Made by a program: the position numbers and the translations under genes. From NCBI RefSeq assembly GCF_024806495.1, contig NZ_JANUFF010000007.1:1-64000 (forward strand): 64,000 nucleotides of DNA, read 5' to 3'. Below, one piece after another: positions 35,582 to 42,526 of the stretch. The notes below the pieces were generated by a model, which made no database searches, was not told where the DNA came from, and saw nothing but the letters and a program-made list of their open reading frames with translations. This DNA comes from Chryseobacterium sp. JUb7. GTDB lineage: Bacteria; Bacteroidota; Bacteroidia; Flavobacteriales; Weeksellaceae. How positions within the stretch are numbered: position 1 is the stretch's first letter; each line of letters opens with the position of its first letter.

Positions 35582-36148
35582 ATGAGAAAAACGATTTCCG
35601 CCTTACTATTATTAGCAGGCGCTATATTCTATGCCCAGAGTTCTATTTTTGTAATGAATAATTATAATACTAATTATCATGCAGTAGGAAGATTTTTCAC
35701 CGCAAGTAAGGCTCCGGGTAATGCTTTATCTATGTTCGCAGCACCCAATCCTACACCATATGGAGCTTACACAATGCCTTCAACGATCTATTATAAATAT
35801 GGAAGCTTTGATACTACCGGAGGAATGGGTAGCGTAATGGATATCAATGAGTGGTATGTGAATGATCCGGCCAATCCGGCCAACTCAGGAACTTATGCTT
35901 ACAATGATCCTTTCATCACCTCATATATGAAACCTAATAATGACTGGGCAGGATATATATTCTGGCTGAAGGACATCTCAACCGGAATAGATTATGATTA
36001 TTTTGAAGTAGGAGATCCTGCTATTGCTGCCAATGCAGGCTTTGTGGTAAATTCAAATCAAATCGGGGCGACTACAGGAGTAGAAGCAGAATGGTTTACC
36101 ATTTCTACAGGATCGGAGATGGTTACTTATTTCTCGATTTATCCATAA
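35582..36148 (+). CDS. array secreted protein B2
   Basis: 188-residue B-type protein and the most divergent of the four. The signal peptide ends FYAQ; the opening SSIFVMNNYNTNYHAVGRFFTA replaces the usual INNYS. It retains APNPTPYGAYTMPS, DINEWYVNDP, DWAGYIFWLKD and the closing EAEWFTISTGSEMVTYFSIYP. An insertion (NDPANPANSGTYAYNDP) lengthens the middle. Position and both end motifs place it in the B family. Function unknown. Confidence 0.7.
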   Translation: MRKTISALLLLAGAIFYAQSSIFVMNNYNTNYHAVGRFFTASKAPGNALSMFAAPNPTPYGAYTMPSTIYYKYGSFDTTGGMGSVMDINEWYVNDPANPANSGTYAYNDPFITSYMKPNNDWAGYIFWLKDISTGIDYDYFEVGDPAIAANAGFVVNSNQIGATTGVEAEWFTISTGSEMVTYFSIYP

Positions 36149-36185
36149 TATCATTTACATCTATCAATACACATTAATAATACTC

Positions 36186-36569
36186 ATGAAAAAATATTTT
36201 CTACTGGCAGCTTTTGCCACTTTAAGCCTTACAGCAATTTCCTGTAACAATGAATCTGCAGCAGTGAACACCGTTGAAAGTATGAAAACTCCGGAAATGG
36301 ACAATTTCAATAAAGCTTTCAAAAGTCTGGGAGATCCTCAGAACAGACCGACAGAAGAGGAAAAGAAAAGAAATACTTCTGAACTGAGCGACCGAAGAAA
36401 AGCTTTACTGGTACCAGCTTCAAAAGCACTGATTCTTTCTACAGGCATTACAGAAACAGAACTGACAAGAAAAACAAACGGTGACATGAGTGCCATCATC
36501 GTTTGGGCAACACAGATCTATTCACAAAAAAATGCTGAAATCCGCAATAAAGTAAAAGCTGAAAACTAA
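36186..36569 (+). CDS. array lipoprotein L3
   Basis: 127-residue L copy, lipobox TAISC (Cys20). The invariant 68-residue core is present; just after it the sequence reads GITETELTRK where others have GVTEAEL. The tail is KVKAEN. At DNA level it is very close to L4 and L5, suggesting more recent duplication of the right-hand part of the array. It is followed by A3 six bases later. Confidence 0.8.
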   Translation: MKKYFLLAAFATLSLTAISCNNESAAVNTVESMKTPEMDNFNKAFKSLGDPQNRPTEEEKKRNTSELSDRRKALLVPASKALILSTGITETELTRKTNGDMSAIIVWATQIYSQKNAEIRNKVKAEN

Positions 36570-36575
36570 AATACC

Positions 36576-37133
36576 ATGAAAAAGATTGTAACATCATTAG
36601 GTTTATTCATTGCATGTTTAGCCTACTCTCAGGGAGGTGTTCTTATAGTAAACAACTACTCTACTGCTTATGATTTTCACGGAAACATTCAGGCCGCCAA
36701 TACTTCGGGGGGCTGCTATCCAATGGTAAATTCTTACAATCCGGATATGGTAGTTGTTCCGGCTGATTCGCACGAGGGAAACGGACAAAATTTAGAATAT
36801 AAAAACTACAGAGATCAGTTTGGAGGTTCATTGTATCCTATGACACAATGGTACGTTTATCTTTCTGCCAGCAATCAGATGCCAAGAGCCTGGAATCATT
36901 TAAGTCTTACTCCGGGAGGAACAATCTCTTTGAATACCAAATGGGTAGGTTCTAAATTCCAGATGTATCATAAAGGAACAAATACTCCCGAAATTTTCTT
37001 TAACGGAAACCTTGGAGAAGACATCGCTCCTTGTATAACCAATCAGGCTTACATTACAACGCCTTATGGGGATGCAGAATGGTTCACGTTAACATCAGGT
37101 GGAGAAAACTATTCTTATATCCAAATCTATTAA
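36576..37133 (+). CDS. array secreted protein A3
   Basis: 185-residue A-type protein with signal peptide ending AYSQ. It has GVLIVNNYSTAYDFHGNIQAAN, GGCYPMVN, VVPADSHEGNGQNLEYKNYRDQF, PRAWNHLSLTPGGTISLNTKW, and the closing GDAEWFTLTSGGENYSYIQIY. It lacks the YVCPSG cysteine of A1/A2 and has a single late Cys (APCITN), so the disulfide pattern differs. Its stop is one base before the B3 start. Function unknown. Confidence 0.75.
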   Translation: MKKIVTSLGLFIACLAYSQGGVLIVNNYSTAYDFHGNIQAANTSGGCYPMVNSYNPDMVVVPADSHEGNGQNLEYKNYRDQFGGSLYPMTQWYVYLSASNQMPRAWNHLSLTPGGTISLNTKWVGSKFQMYHKGTNTPEIFFNGNLGEDIAPCITNQAYITTPYGDAEWFTLTSGGENYSYIQIY

Positions 37134-37134
37134 C

Positions 37135-37650
37135 ATGAAAAAAATATTATGCTCATTATCGTTGCTATGCGGAGTATTTGCATTTTCGCAGAGCACTACA
37201 TTGATAATCAATAACTACAGCCATCGTAATCTGTCAGGAAGGCTCATGGCAGCCAATTTATCTACCTCTTCCGGAACTCCTATTATTTATGCAGCACCTA
37301 ATGCTCCTTATGGCAGCTATACCGTTCCTGCACTTTTAACGGATGTTGAATATCCTACGCTAAGTACTTCCGGATACTCCATTCTACCCATAGATTCATG
37401 GTTTGTTACCGATCCTGTTTATGGAGGAAATCATGCCTTTAACACACCGACTATTGACACCCTTACCTCGATGGTGGAATGGGGACGATTTCATTTTGTA
37501 GCTCAAGACAGTGCAGGCAATGGCGTCGACAGCTTCGTCATGGGAGAACCCGCTGCAGGTGGGGTGTATTATGCTCTTGGTGTAGAAACCGAAGCAGAAT
37601 GGTTCACGATAGGCGGAAGTACCTATCTGCAAGTCTATGATTACCCATAA
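37135..37650 (+). CDS. array secreted protein B3
   Basis: 171-residue B-type protein. The start at 37135 (MKKILCSLSLLCGVFAFSQ) was chosen because it gives a normal signal peptide and follows the A3 stop; the frame opens earlier, inside A3. The mature part is STTLIINNYSHRNLSGRLMAAN, APNAPYGSYTVPALLTDVEY, LPIDSWFVTDPVYGG, EWGRFHFVAQDSAGN and ends EAEWFTIGGSTYLQVYDYP. It is most similar to B4, including the YDYP extension. Confidence 0.75.
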   Translation: MKKILCSLSLLCGVFAFSQSTTLIINNYSHRNLSGRLMAANLSTSSGTPIIYAAPNAPYGSYTVPALLTDVEYPTLSTSGYSILPIDSWFVTDPVYGGNHAFNTPTIDTLTSMVEWGRFHFVAQDSAGNGVDSFVMGEPAAGGVYYALGVETEAEWFTIGGSTYLQVYDYP

Positions 37651-37676
37651 ATACTATAAACATCTAAAATAATATC

Positions 37677-38060
37677 ATGAAAAAATATTTTCTACTGGCT
37701 GCTTTTGCCACTTTAGGCCTCACAGCAATTTCCTGTAACAATGAATCTGCAGCAGTAAACACCGTTGAAAGTATGAAAACTCCGGAAATGGACAATTTCA
37801 ATAAAGCTTTCAAAAGTCTGGGAGATCCTCAGAACAGACCTACAGAAGAAGAGAAAAAAAGAAATACTTCTGAGTTGAGCGACCGAAGAAAAGCTTTACT
37901 GGTGCCAGCTTCAAAAGCATTGATCCTTTCTACAGGCGTTACAGAAGCAGAACTGACAAGAAAAACAAACGGTGACATGAGTGCCATCATCGTTTGGGCA
38001 ACACAGATCTATTCACAAAAAAATGCTGAAATCCGCAATAAAGTAAAAGCTGAAAATTAA
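37677..38060 (+). CDS. array lipoprotein L4
   Basis: 127-residue L copy, lipobox TAISC (Cys20), differing from L3 and L5 in only a few residues (LGLTAISC in the signal peptide, GVTEAELTRK after the core). It is followed directly by a B-type gene four bases later, without an A gene: this unit has lost, or never had, its A member. Confidence 0.8.
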   Translation: MKKYFLLAAFATLGLTAISCNNESAAVNTVESMKTPEMDNFNKAFKSLGDPQNRPTEEEKKRNTSELSDRRKALLVPASKALILSTGVTEAELTRKTNGDMSAIIVWATQIYSQKNAEIRNKVKAEN

Positions 38061-38064
38061 TAAC

Positions 38065-38580
38065 ATGAAAAAAATAATATATTCATTATCTATGTTATGC
38101 GGTGTTTTTGCTTTTTCGCAAAGTAAAGTACTGACCATCAATAATTATAGCCAGTTTAAACTTGAAGGCAGGCTGATGGCGGCTAACTCAGCTCCCACTA
38201 TTACCAATCCTGTAGTGTATGCCGCACCCAATGCCCCTTACGGAGTTTATACCGTTCCGCCGTTTTTAACTGATATCGAGTATAAAACTCTAAGTACCTC
38301 AGGATATTCTATTTTACCCATCGATACATGGTATGTTACTGATCCTACTTACGGAGGAAGCTATGCCTTCAATAATCCGGTTATGGATACGGTAAGCTCT
38401 ATGGTAGAATGGGGAAGATTTGACTTCGTAGCCAAAGATAATGCAGGCAATCCCGTAGATGGTTTTGCAATGGGAGAACCTTTTACAGGTGCAGTGTATT
38501 ATACTCTCGGAACCCATTCTGAAGCCGACTGGTTTACCATAGGGGACTATACTTATCTGCAAGTCTACGATTATCCGTAA
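38065..38580 (+). CDS. array secreted protein B4
   Basis: 171-residue B-type protein, signal peptide ending FAFSQ, mature start SKVLTINNYSQFKLEGRLMAANS. It contains APNAPYGVYTVPPFLTDIEY, LPIDTWYVTDPTYGGS, EWGRFDFVAKDNAGN and the closing EADWFTIGDYTYLQVYDYP. It is the nearest relative of B3; the pair probably arose with the L3/L4 duplication. Function unknown. Confidence 0.75.
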   Translation: MKKIIYSLSMLCGVFAFSQSKVLTINNYSQFKLEGRLMAANSAPTITNPVVYAAPNAPYGVYTVPPFLTDIEYKTLSTSGYSILPIDTWYVTDPTYGGSYAFNNPVMDTVSSMVEWGRFDFVAKDNAGNPVDGFAMGEPFTGAVYYTLGTHSEADWFTIGDYTYLQVYDYP

Positions 38581-38600
38581 ATACTCCTAAACATCAAAAA

Positions 38601-38620
38601 AACTGAGCCATTGCCCAGTT
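38601..38620 (-). terminator. hairpin between B4 and L5
   Basis: AACTGAGC, loop CATT, GCCCAGTT. On the minus strand all eight pairs form with one G-U, and seven T's follow. On the plus strand there is one A-C mismatch and no clean T-run. It would best stop antisense transcripts entering the array, with a weak effect on B4 to L5 readthrough. Confidence 0.45.
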
Positions 38621-38644
38621 AAACATTTTATTTAAAATAATATC

Positions 38645-39028
38645 ATGAAAAAATATTTTCTACTGGCTGCTTTTGCCACTTTAAGTCTTACCGCAGTTTC
38701 CTGTAACAATGAATCTGCAGCAGTGAACACCGTTGAAAGCATGAAAACTCCGGAAATGGACAATTTCAATAAAGCTTTCAAAAGTCTGGGAGATCCTCAG
38801 AACAGACCGACAGAAGAGGAAAAGAAAAGAAACACTTCTGAGTTGAGCGACCGAAGAAAAGCCTTATTAGTACCTGCTTCAAAAGCACTGATTCTTTCTA
38901 CAGGCGTTACAGAAGCCGAACTGACAAGAAAAACAAACGGGGATATGAGTGCTATTATTGTTTGGGCAACACAGATTTATTCACAAAAAAATACTGAAAT
39001 CCGCAATAAAGTAAAAGCGGAAAACTAA
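38645..39028 (+). CDS. array lipoprotein L5 (terminal, without partner genes)
   Basis: 127-residue L copy, lipobox TAVSC (Cys20). The core is identical to all others; the only notable late change is KNTEIRNKVKAEN. No A or B gene follows, and a terminator lies 27 bases downstream, so this L closes the array. An L at each end fits unit gain or loss by recombination between L genes. Confidence 0.8.
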   Translation: MKKYFLLAAFATLSLTAVSCNNESAAVNTVESMKTPEMDNFNKAFKSLGDPQNRPTEEEKKRNTSELSDRRKALLVPASKALILSTGVTEAELTRKTNGDMSAIIVWATQIYSQKNTEIRNKVKAEN

Positions 39029-39054
39029 AACAAGCATCTACATCATATCAACAG

Positions 39055-39080
39055 AAAAGCGGAGAACATTCTCCGCTTTT
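39055..39080. terminator. terminator at the end of the L-A-B array
   Basis: AAAAGCGGAGAA, two-base tip, TTCTCCGCTTTT: 12-bp arms, followed by TTATTTCT on the plus strand. The minus strand also ends in TTTT, so it can serve the rnpB transcript coming from the right. Confidence 0.8.
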
Positions 39081-39134
39081 TTATTTCTACCGATTCCGGA
39101 TTTAAACACCGGATTATACCTTAATACCAATAAA

Positions 39135-39466
39135 CACGAGAAAATCTATAAGCCGGATTTTGTATCCTGTTGCGAGCAACGAGATGCCTGTTATTTATCT
39201 ACTCCCGTTATTGCTAACGGGATTGAGCTGATTACCCCTCGGCTTTCAGGGCGAGCAACCCCTATTTCCATTACTGAAAAGAACCGATATACTTATCATT
39301 GCACCACAAAGAGTTTACCTGGTTTCACTACAGCCGAACTGTACTTGCTTTCTGTTGCACTTGTCCTACCCTCACGGGTGACGGATGTTATCCGCTTTGA
39401 TGCTCTATGGTGTCCGGACTTTCCTACCCTTACCGAAATAAGAATCAACAAGCCGATTTTCTCGTG
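39135..39466 (-). ncRNA. rnpB: RNase P RNA (bacterial type)
   Basis: Catalytic RNA that matures tRNA 5' ends. On the minus strand the conserved 5' block GGAAAGTCCGGACACC, the central GAGGGTAGGACAAGTGC and CAGTTCGGC pieces, and the 3' block ACAAAATCCGGCTTATAGA are all present in order. The ends were set by the P1 helix: CACGAGAAAATC at the 5' end pairs perfectly with GATTTTCTCGTG at the 3' end, giving about 332 nt. The promoter element TATCTTTG lies five bases before the 5' end. A short open frame across this RNA is not a gene. Confidence 0.96.
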
Positions 39467-39470
39467 GCTG

Positions 39471-39478
39471 CAAAGATA
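39471..39478 (-). promoter_or_regulatory. -7 element of rnpB promoter (spacing reference)
   Basis: Minus strand TATCTTTG, then CAGC, then the predicted 5' end of rnpB (C39466). Because the RNA end is independently fixed by its P1 helix, this gives the distance from TAnnTTTG to the transcription start used elsewhere in this annotation. Confidence 0.75.
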
Positions 39479-39482
39479 CAAA

Positions 39483-39572
39483 TTAGTTATGAGTTGAAAG
39501 TTATAAGTTATGAATGTTCAAAAGACTTCTATAACAATAATTTTCAAAAAAAATTATAACTCATAACTCTTC
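39483..39572. repeat. inverted word repeats between rnpB and the sigma factor gene
   Basis: AGTTATGAGTT and related words on the left (39484-39513) face ATAACTCATAACTC on the right (39556-39569). The stretch is built of variants of ATAACTC and its complement. Similar words occur at 16330-16356 and 54647-54673, all between genes. Confidence 0.5.
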
Positions 39573-39592
39573 AATAATTACCACATAATCAT

Positions 39593-39600
39593 TATCTTCG
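39593..39600 (+). promoter_or_regulatory. -7 variant upstream of the ECF sigma gene
   Basis: TATCTTCG, one change from TAnnTTTG. The predicted start near 39605 gives an 18-base leader to the TTG start codon at 39623. Confidence 0.4.
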
Positions 39601-39622
39601 TCAACTAAATTACACATCTACA

Positions 39623-40114
39623 TTGGCTTCAAAAGAAAAAGAATTTGCGCAGCTTATTAAGGATAATCAGGGATTGATTATCAAGGTTTCGCGTCTTTAT
39701 ACCAATTCTCTTGAAGATGAGGAAGATCTTTTCCAGGAGATTGTTTTACAGCTTTGGAGAAGTTATGATTCTTTCAAAGGAAATTCCAAAATTTCTACGT
39801 GGATGTACCGTGTTGCCTTAAATACAGCCATTACGCTTTTCAGAAAAAAAAGCAAAAGCCTTCCTACCAACGAGCTGGATATCAACCACAGAGATTTCGT
39901 AGAAGATGATGATGACAAACAGCAGCAGATATCGCTTCTGTATACCGTGATCAAAACCCTTCCGAACGTAGAAAGAGCAATTGTAATGATGTATCTTGAT
40001 GACTTGCCTTACAAGGATATTGCAGAAAACCTCGGGATCACCGAAGTTAATGCGCGTGTGAAAATGAACAGATTAAAGAAAACCCTTAAAGAACAAATGG
40101 AAAAATATGCCTGA
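39623..40114 (+). CDS. ECF-type RNA polymerase sigma factor
   Basis: 163-residue sigma-70-family factor of the extracytoplasmic-function type. Region 2 is EDEEDLFQEIVLQLWRSYDSFKGNSKISTWMYRVALNTAI (residues 31-70), region 4 is LPNVERAIVMMYLDDLPYKDIAENLGITEVNARVKMNRLKKTL. The start codon is TTG, chosen because MASKEKEFAQL fits the family N-terminus and the nearest upstream promoter element leaves room for it. The gene overlaps by eight bases the next one, a membrane protein that is the probable anti-sigma factor. The regulon is unknown. Confidence 0.9.
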   Translation: MASKEKEFAQLIKDNQGLIIKVSRLYTNSLEDEEDLFQEIVLQLWRSYDSFKGNSKISTWMYRVALNTAITLFRKKSKSLPTNELDINHRDFVEDDDDKQQQISLLYTVIKTLPNVERAIVMMYLDDLPYKDIAENLGITEVNARVKMNRLKKTLKEQMEKYA

Positions 40115-40781
40115 ATTTGACTTAGACAGCTTTAAGAAAACATGGCAGGAACAACCTGTTCAGCAAAAATACGACAACGAAGAGATCCTTAAAATGTTGA
40201 ATAAAAAGTCGCGTAACTATGTGAAGTATATCTTCTGGATCAGCGTTGCGGAATTTTTGTTCTTTTCTGTTTTAGGATTATTTTATTTTTTCCAGGGTGA
40301 GGAATCCAATAGCTTTGTAAAAGTTTTAGAAAGACTGGGAGCCCAGAAAACACCGGAAGTGGAAAATAATTTCGACAATACTTATTTGGCCATAAAGATT
40401 TTAAGCTTACTCATTACAGCATATTTTGTCTATAAATTCTATCAAAACTATCGCAAAATAAAGATTGAGGAAAACCTGAAGGGTCTTATTACAAGAATCA
40501 TCAAGTTCAAAAAAACGGTGAATGCATTTATCTTAATCAGTATTGTTTTACTGGTCGCTTTCACCTCTGTTTTTACGGCCTTTATATTTTATGCTTTAAA
40601 TACTCAGAATATTGAACCTACCAATTCTGACCTCACCATTGTGATTGTAGGAATTGTAGTAAGTATGGTACTTACCATTGTTTTGGTATGGCTTTACTAT
40701 CGTTTGGTTTACGGAATTATCATCAGAAAGCTTGATAAAAATCTAAAGCAGCTAAAAGACATCGATTCTAAGGAAAAATAA
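40107..40781 (+). CDS. putative membrane anti-sigma factor
   Basis: 224-residue integral membrane protein with a soluble N-terminus (MPEFDLDSFKKTWQEQPVQQKYDNEEILKMLNKKSR) and four TM helices (about 38-60, 90-110, 136-160, 172-198), ending in a charged tail. The N-terminal FKKTWQEQ segment and the eight-base overlap with the sigma gene are typical of Bacteroidetes sigma/anti-sigma pairs. Direct sigma binding is inferred from context; no known anti-sigma zinc motif is present. Confidence 0.7.
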   Translation: MPEFDLDSFKKTWQEQPVQQKYDNEEILKMLNKKSRNYVKYIFWISVAEFLFFSVLGLFYFFQGEESNSFVKVLERLGAQKTPEVENNFDNTYLAIKILSLLITAYFVYKFYQNYRKIKIEENLKGLITRIIKFKKTVNAFILISIVLLVAFTSVFTAFIFYALNTQNIEPTNSDLTIVIVGIVVSMVLTIVLVWLYYRLVYGIIIRKLDKNLKQLKDIDSKEK

Positions 40782-40806
40782 CCCCAAATAGATAATGAGT
40801 TTAGGA

Positions 40807-40814
40807 TATATTTG
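40807..40814 (+). promoter_or_regulatory. -7 element of the acyl-CoA ligase gene
   Basis: TATATTTG, matching TAnnTTTG, 30 bases before the ATG at 40844; the predicted leader is about 25 bases. Confidence 0.55.
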
Positions 40815-40843
40815 TTAATTTTATTTAACCAAATCTTTTTACT

Positions 40844-42466
40844 ATGCCTTTATCTTATGTATATGGTGCATCCGAGGTCCCTTTAATGGGGCAGACTATC
40901 GGAGGCAGCTTAAAAAATACAGTTGAAAAATTCCCCAATCACGAAGCGTTAATATGTGTCCATCAAAACTACAGAGCGACCTATCAGGAGTTTTATAACC
41001 AAACCACTGCTGTTGCAAAAGCCCTGATCTTTTTAGGCGTAAAAACCGGAGACCGTATCGGAATATGGTCTACTAACCGCTATGAATGGGTTCTTTTACA
41101 ATATGCCACTGCACGGATAGGAGCTATACTCGTAAATATCAATCCTGCTTACCGAACCAGTGAGCTCATCTTTGTGATCAATCAGTCAGAGATGTCACAT
41201 ATTTTTTCTTCTCTTATCTTCAAATCCAGTGATTATAAAAAAATGATTGCGGACGCCCGGGAATTCTGTACGACCCTGAGATCAGAAATATTTTTTGATG
41301 ATAATTGGGAGGAATTCCTGAATAACGGACAGGAAATCTCCGATGATACACTGCACAGCTTTGAAGAGCATGTACAGTTTGACGATCCCGTAAACATTCA
41401 GTATACTTCAGGGACAACAGGCTTTCCTAAAGGAGTTACACTTTCTCACCATAATATTCTGAATAATGGTTATTTTATCGGCGTGCGGCTGAAATATTCT
41501 GAGAAAGACAGAGTCTGTATTCCTGTTCCGTTTTATCACTGTTTCGGTATGGTTATCGGAAATATGTGCTGTACTGTACACGGTGCCTGTATGGTAATTC
41601 CGAATGACAGTTTCGATCCTGAAATTACCTTAAAAGTAGTTTCTGAAGAAAAGTGTACTTCATTATATGGTGTTCCCACCATGTTTATTGCTGAACTTGC
41701 AGTAAAAGATTTCGAATCTTTTGATTTTTCCAGCTTACGAACGGGAGTAATGGCCGGATCGGTTTGTCCGCCGGAGATCATGAAAAAAGTAGAAAACCTC
41801 ATGAATATTAAAGAGATGAGCATCTGCTACGGAATGACCGAAACATCCCCTGTTTCTACCCAGACTTTAATAGGAACACCTTTTGAAAAACAGGTGAATA
41901 CGGTGGGCACTGTTCAGGATCACCTTGAAATAAAAATCGTTGATGAAAACGGACGGATTGTCGAACGCGGCGAGCACGGTGAATTGTGCACCAGAGGATA
42001 TTCTGTTATGCTGAAATATTGGAATGATCCTGAAAATACGAGAAAAGTGCTTGATGATGCCCGATGGATGCATACCGGAGACATGGCAGTGATGGATGAA
42101 GAAGGATATATTACCATTTCGGGAAGAATAAAAGACCTGATCATTCGTGGTGGTGAAAATATTTCACCTAAAGAGATTGAAGACTTCCTGTACACTTATC
42201 CTAATATTCTTGATGTTCAGATCATCGGTGTTCCGAGTGAGAAATTCGGGGAGGAAGTAATGGCATGGGTGAAGGTCAGAAAAGGATTTAACGTCACCGA
42301 AGAAGAACTTTTAAGCTATTGCAAGGATAGAATTGCTCATTATAAAGTTCCGAAATACTGGAAGTTCGTCGATGAGTTTCCAATGACGATCTCAGGAAAA
42401 ATACGAAAAGTGGAAATGCGTGAAGTATCTGTGAAAGAACTGGGTCTTGAAAAAGTGAAGATTTAA
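40844..42466 (+). CDS. AMP-binding acyl-CoA synthetase
   Basis: 540-residue adenylate-forming enzyme that activates a carboxylic acid, probably a fatty acid, to its CoA thioester. The motifs are all present: P-loop YTSGTTGFPKGVTLSHHN, VPFYHCFGMVIGN, YGMTETSPVS, the GDMAVMDEEGYITISGRIKDLIIRGGENISPKEIEDFL core, and the catalytic lysine in the C-terminal TISGKIRKVEMRE. The length and FHCFG-type motif fit medium- or long-chain ligases (FadD-like). It is a single-gene unit with a promoter and a shared terminator. Confidence 0.92.
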   Translation: MPLSYVYGASEVPLMGQTIGGSLKNTVEKFPNHEALICVHQNYRATYQEFYNQTTAVAKALIFLGVKTGDRIGIWSTNRYEWVLLQYATARIGAILVNINPAYRTSELIFVINQSEMSHIFSSLIFKSSDYKKMIADAREFCTTLRSEIFFDDNWEEFLNNGQEISDDTLHSFEEHVQFDDPVNIQYTSGTTGFPKGVTLSHHNILNNGYFIGVRLKYSEKDRVCIPVPFYHCFGMVIGNMCCTVHGACMVIPNDSFDPEITLKVVSEEKCTSLYGVPTMFIAELAVKDFESFDFSSLRTGVMAGSVCPPEIMKKVENLMNIKEMSICYGMTETSPVSTQTLIGTPFEKQVNTVGTVQDHLEIKIVDENGRIVERGEHGELCTRGYSVMLKYWNDPENTRKVLDDARWMHTGDMAVMDEEGYITISGRIKDLIIRGGENISPKEIEDFLYTYPNILDVQIIGVPSEKFGEEVMAWVKVRKGFNVTEEELLSYCKDRIAHYKVPKYWKFVDEFPMTISGKIRKVEMREVSVKELGLEKVKI

Positions 42467-42482
42467 CATTAGAAAATATAAA

Positions 42483-42509
42483 AAAAGCAGTTCAAATTGA
42501 ACTGCTTTT
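42483..42509. terminator. bidirectional terminator between acyl-CoA ligase and T9SS gene
   Basis: AAAAGCAGTTCAA, one-base tip, TTGAACTGCTTTT: perfect 13-bp arms, with A's on one side and T's on the other, between two convergent genes (stops at 42466 and 42527). Confidence 0.88.
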
Positions 42510-42526
42510 CTGTTTTATCACAAAAT

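Larger units (their letters stand above)
33037..39028 (+). repeat. tandem L-A-B gene array (12 genes)
   Basis: Twelve genes in one direction: five copies of a lipoprotein gene (L) and seven secreted-protein genes of one divergent family (A and B types). The order is L1 A1 B1, L2 A2 B2, L3 A3 B3, L4 B4, L5. Within a unit the gaps are short (1 to 18 bases); gaps before each new L are 26 to 106 bases. L copies are direct repeats of about 380 bases. A terminator follows L5 at 39055-39080. I do not recognise either family. Confidence 0.9.

Noticed and set aside
33037..39028. Reading the array as a toxin-immunity or T6SS effector locus
   Set aside because: No toxin domain, secretion marker or co-diverging immunity is visible; the constant member is the lipoprotein, the opposite of what immunity proteins usually show.
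39296..39481. Open frame of 61 codons on the minus strand
   Set aside because: It lies inside the RNase P RNA gene, whose conserved blocks and P1 helix are complete; not a protein gene.
41536..41823. Antisense open frame within the acyl-CoA ligase gene
   Set aside because: No promoter, signal or family feature; it is explained by codon use of the true gene on the plus strand.
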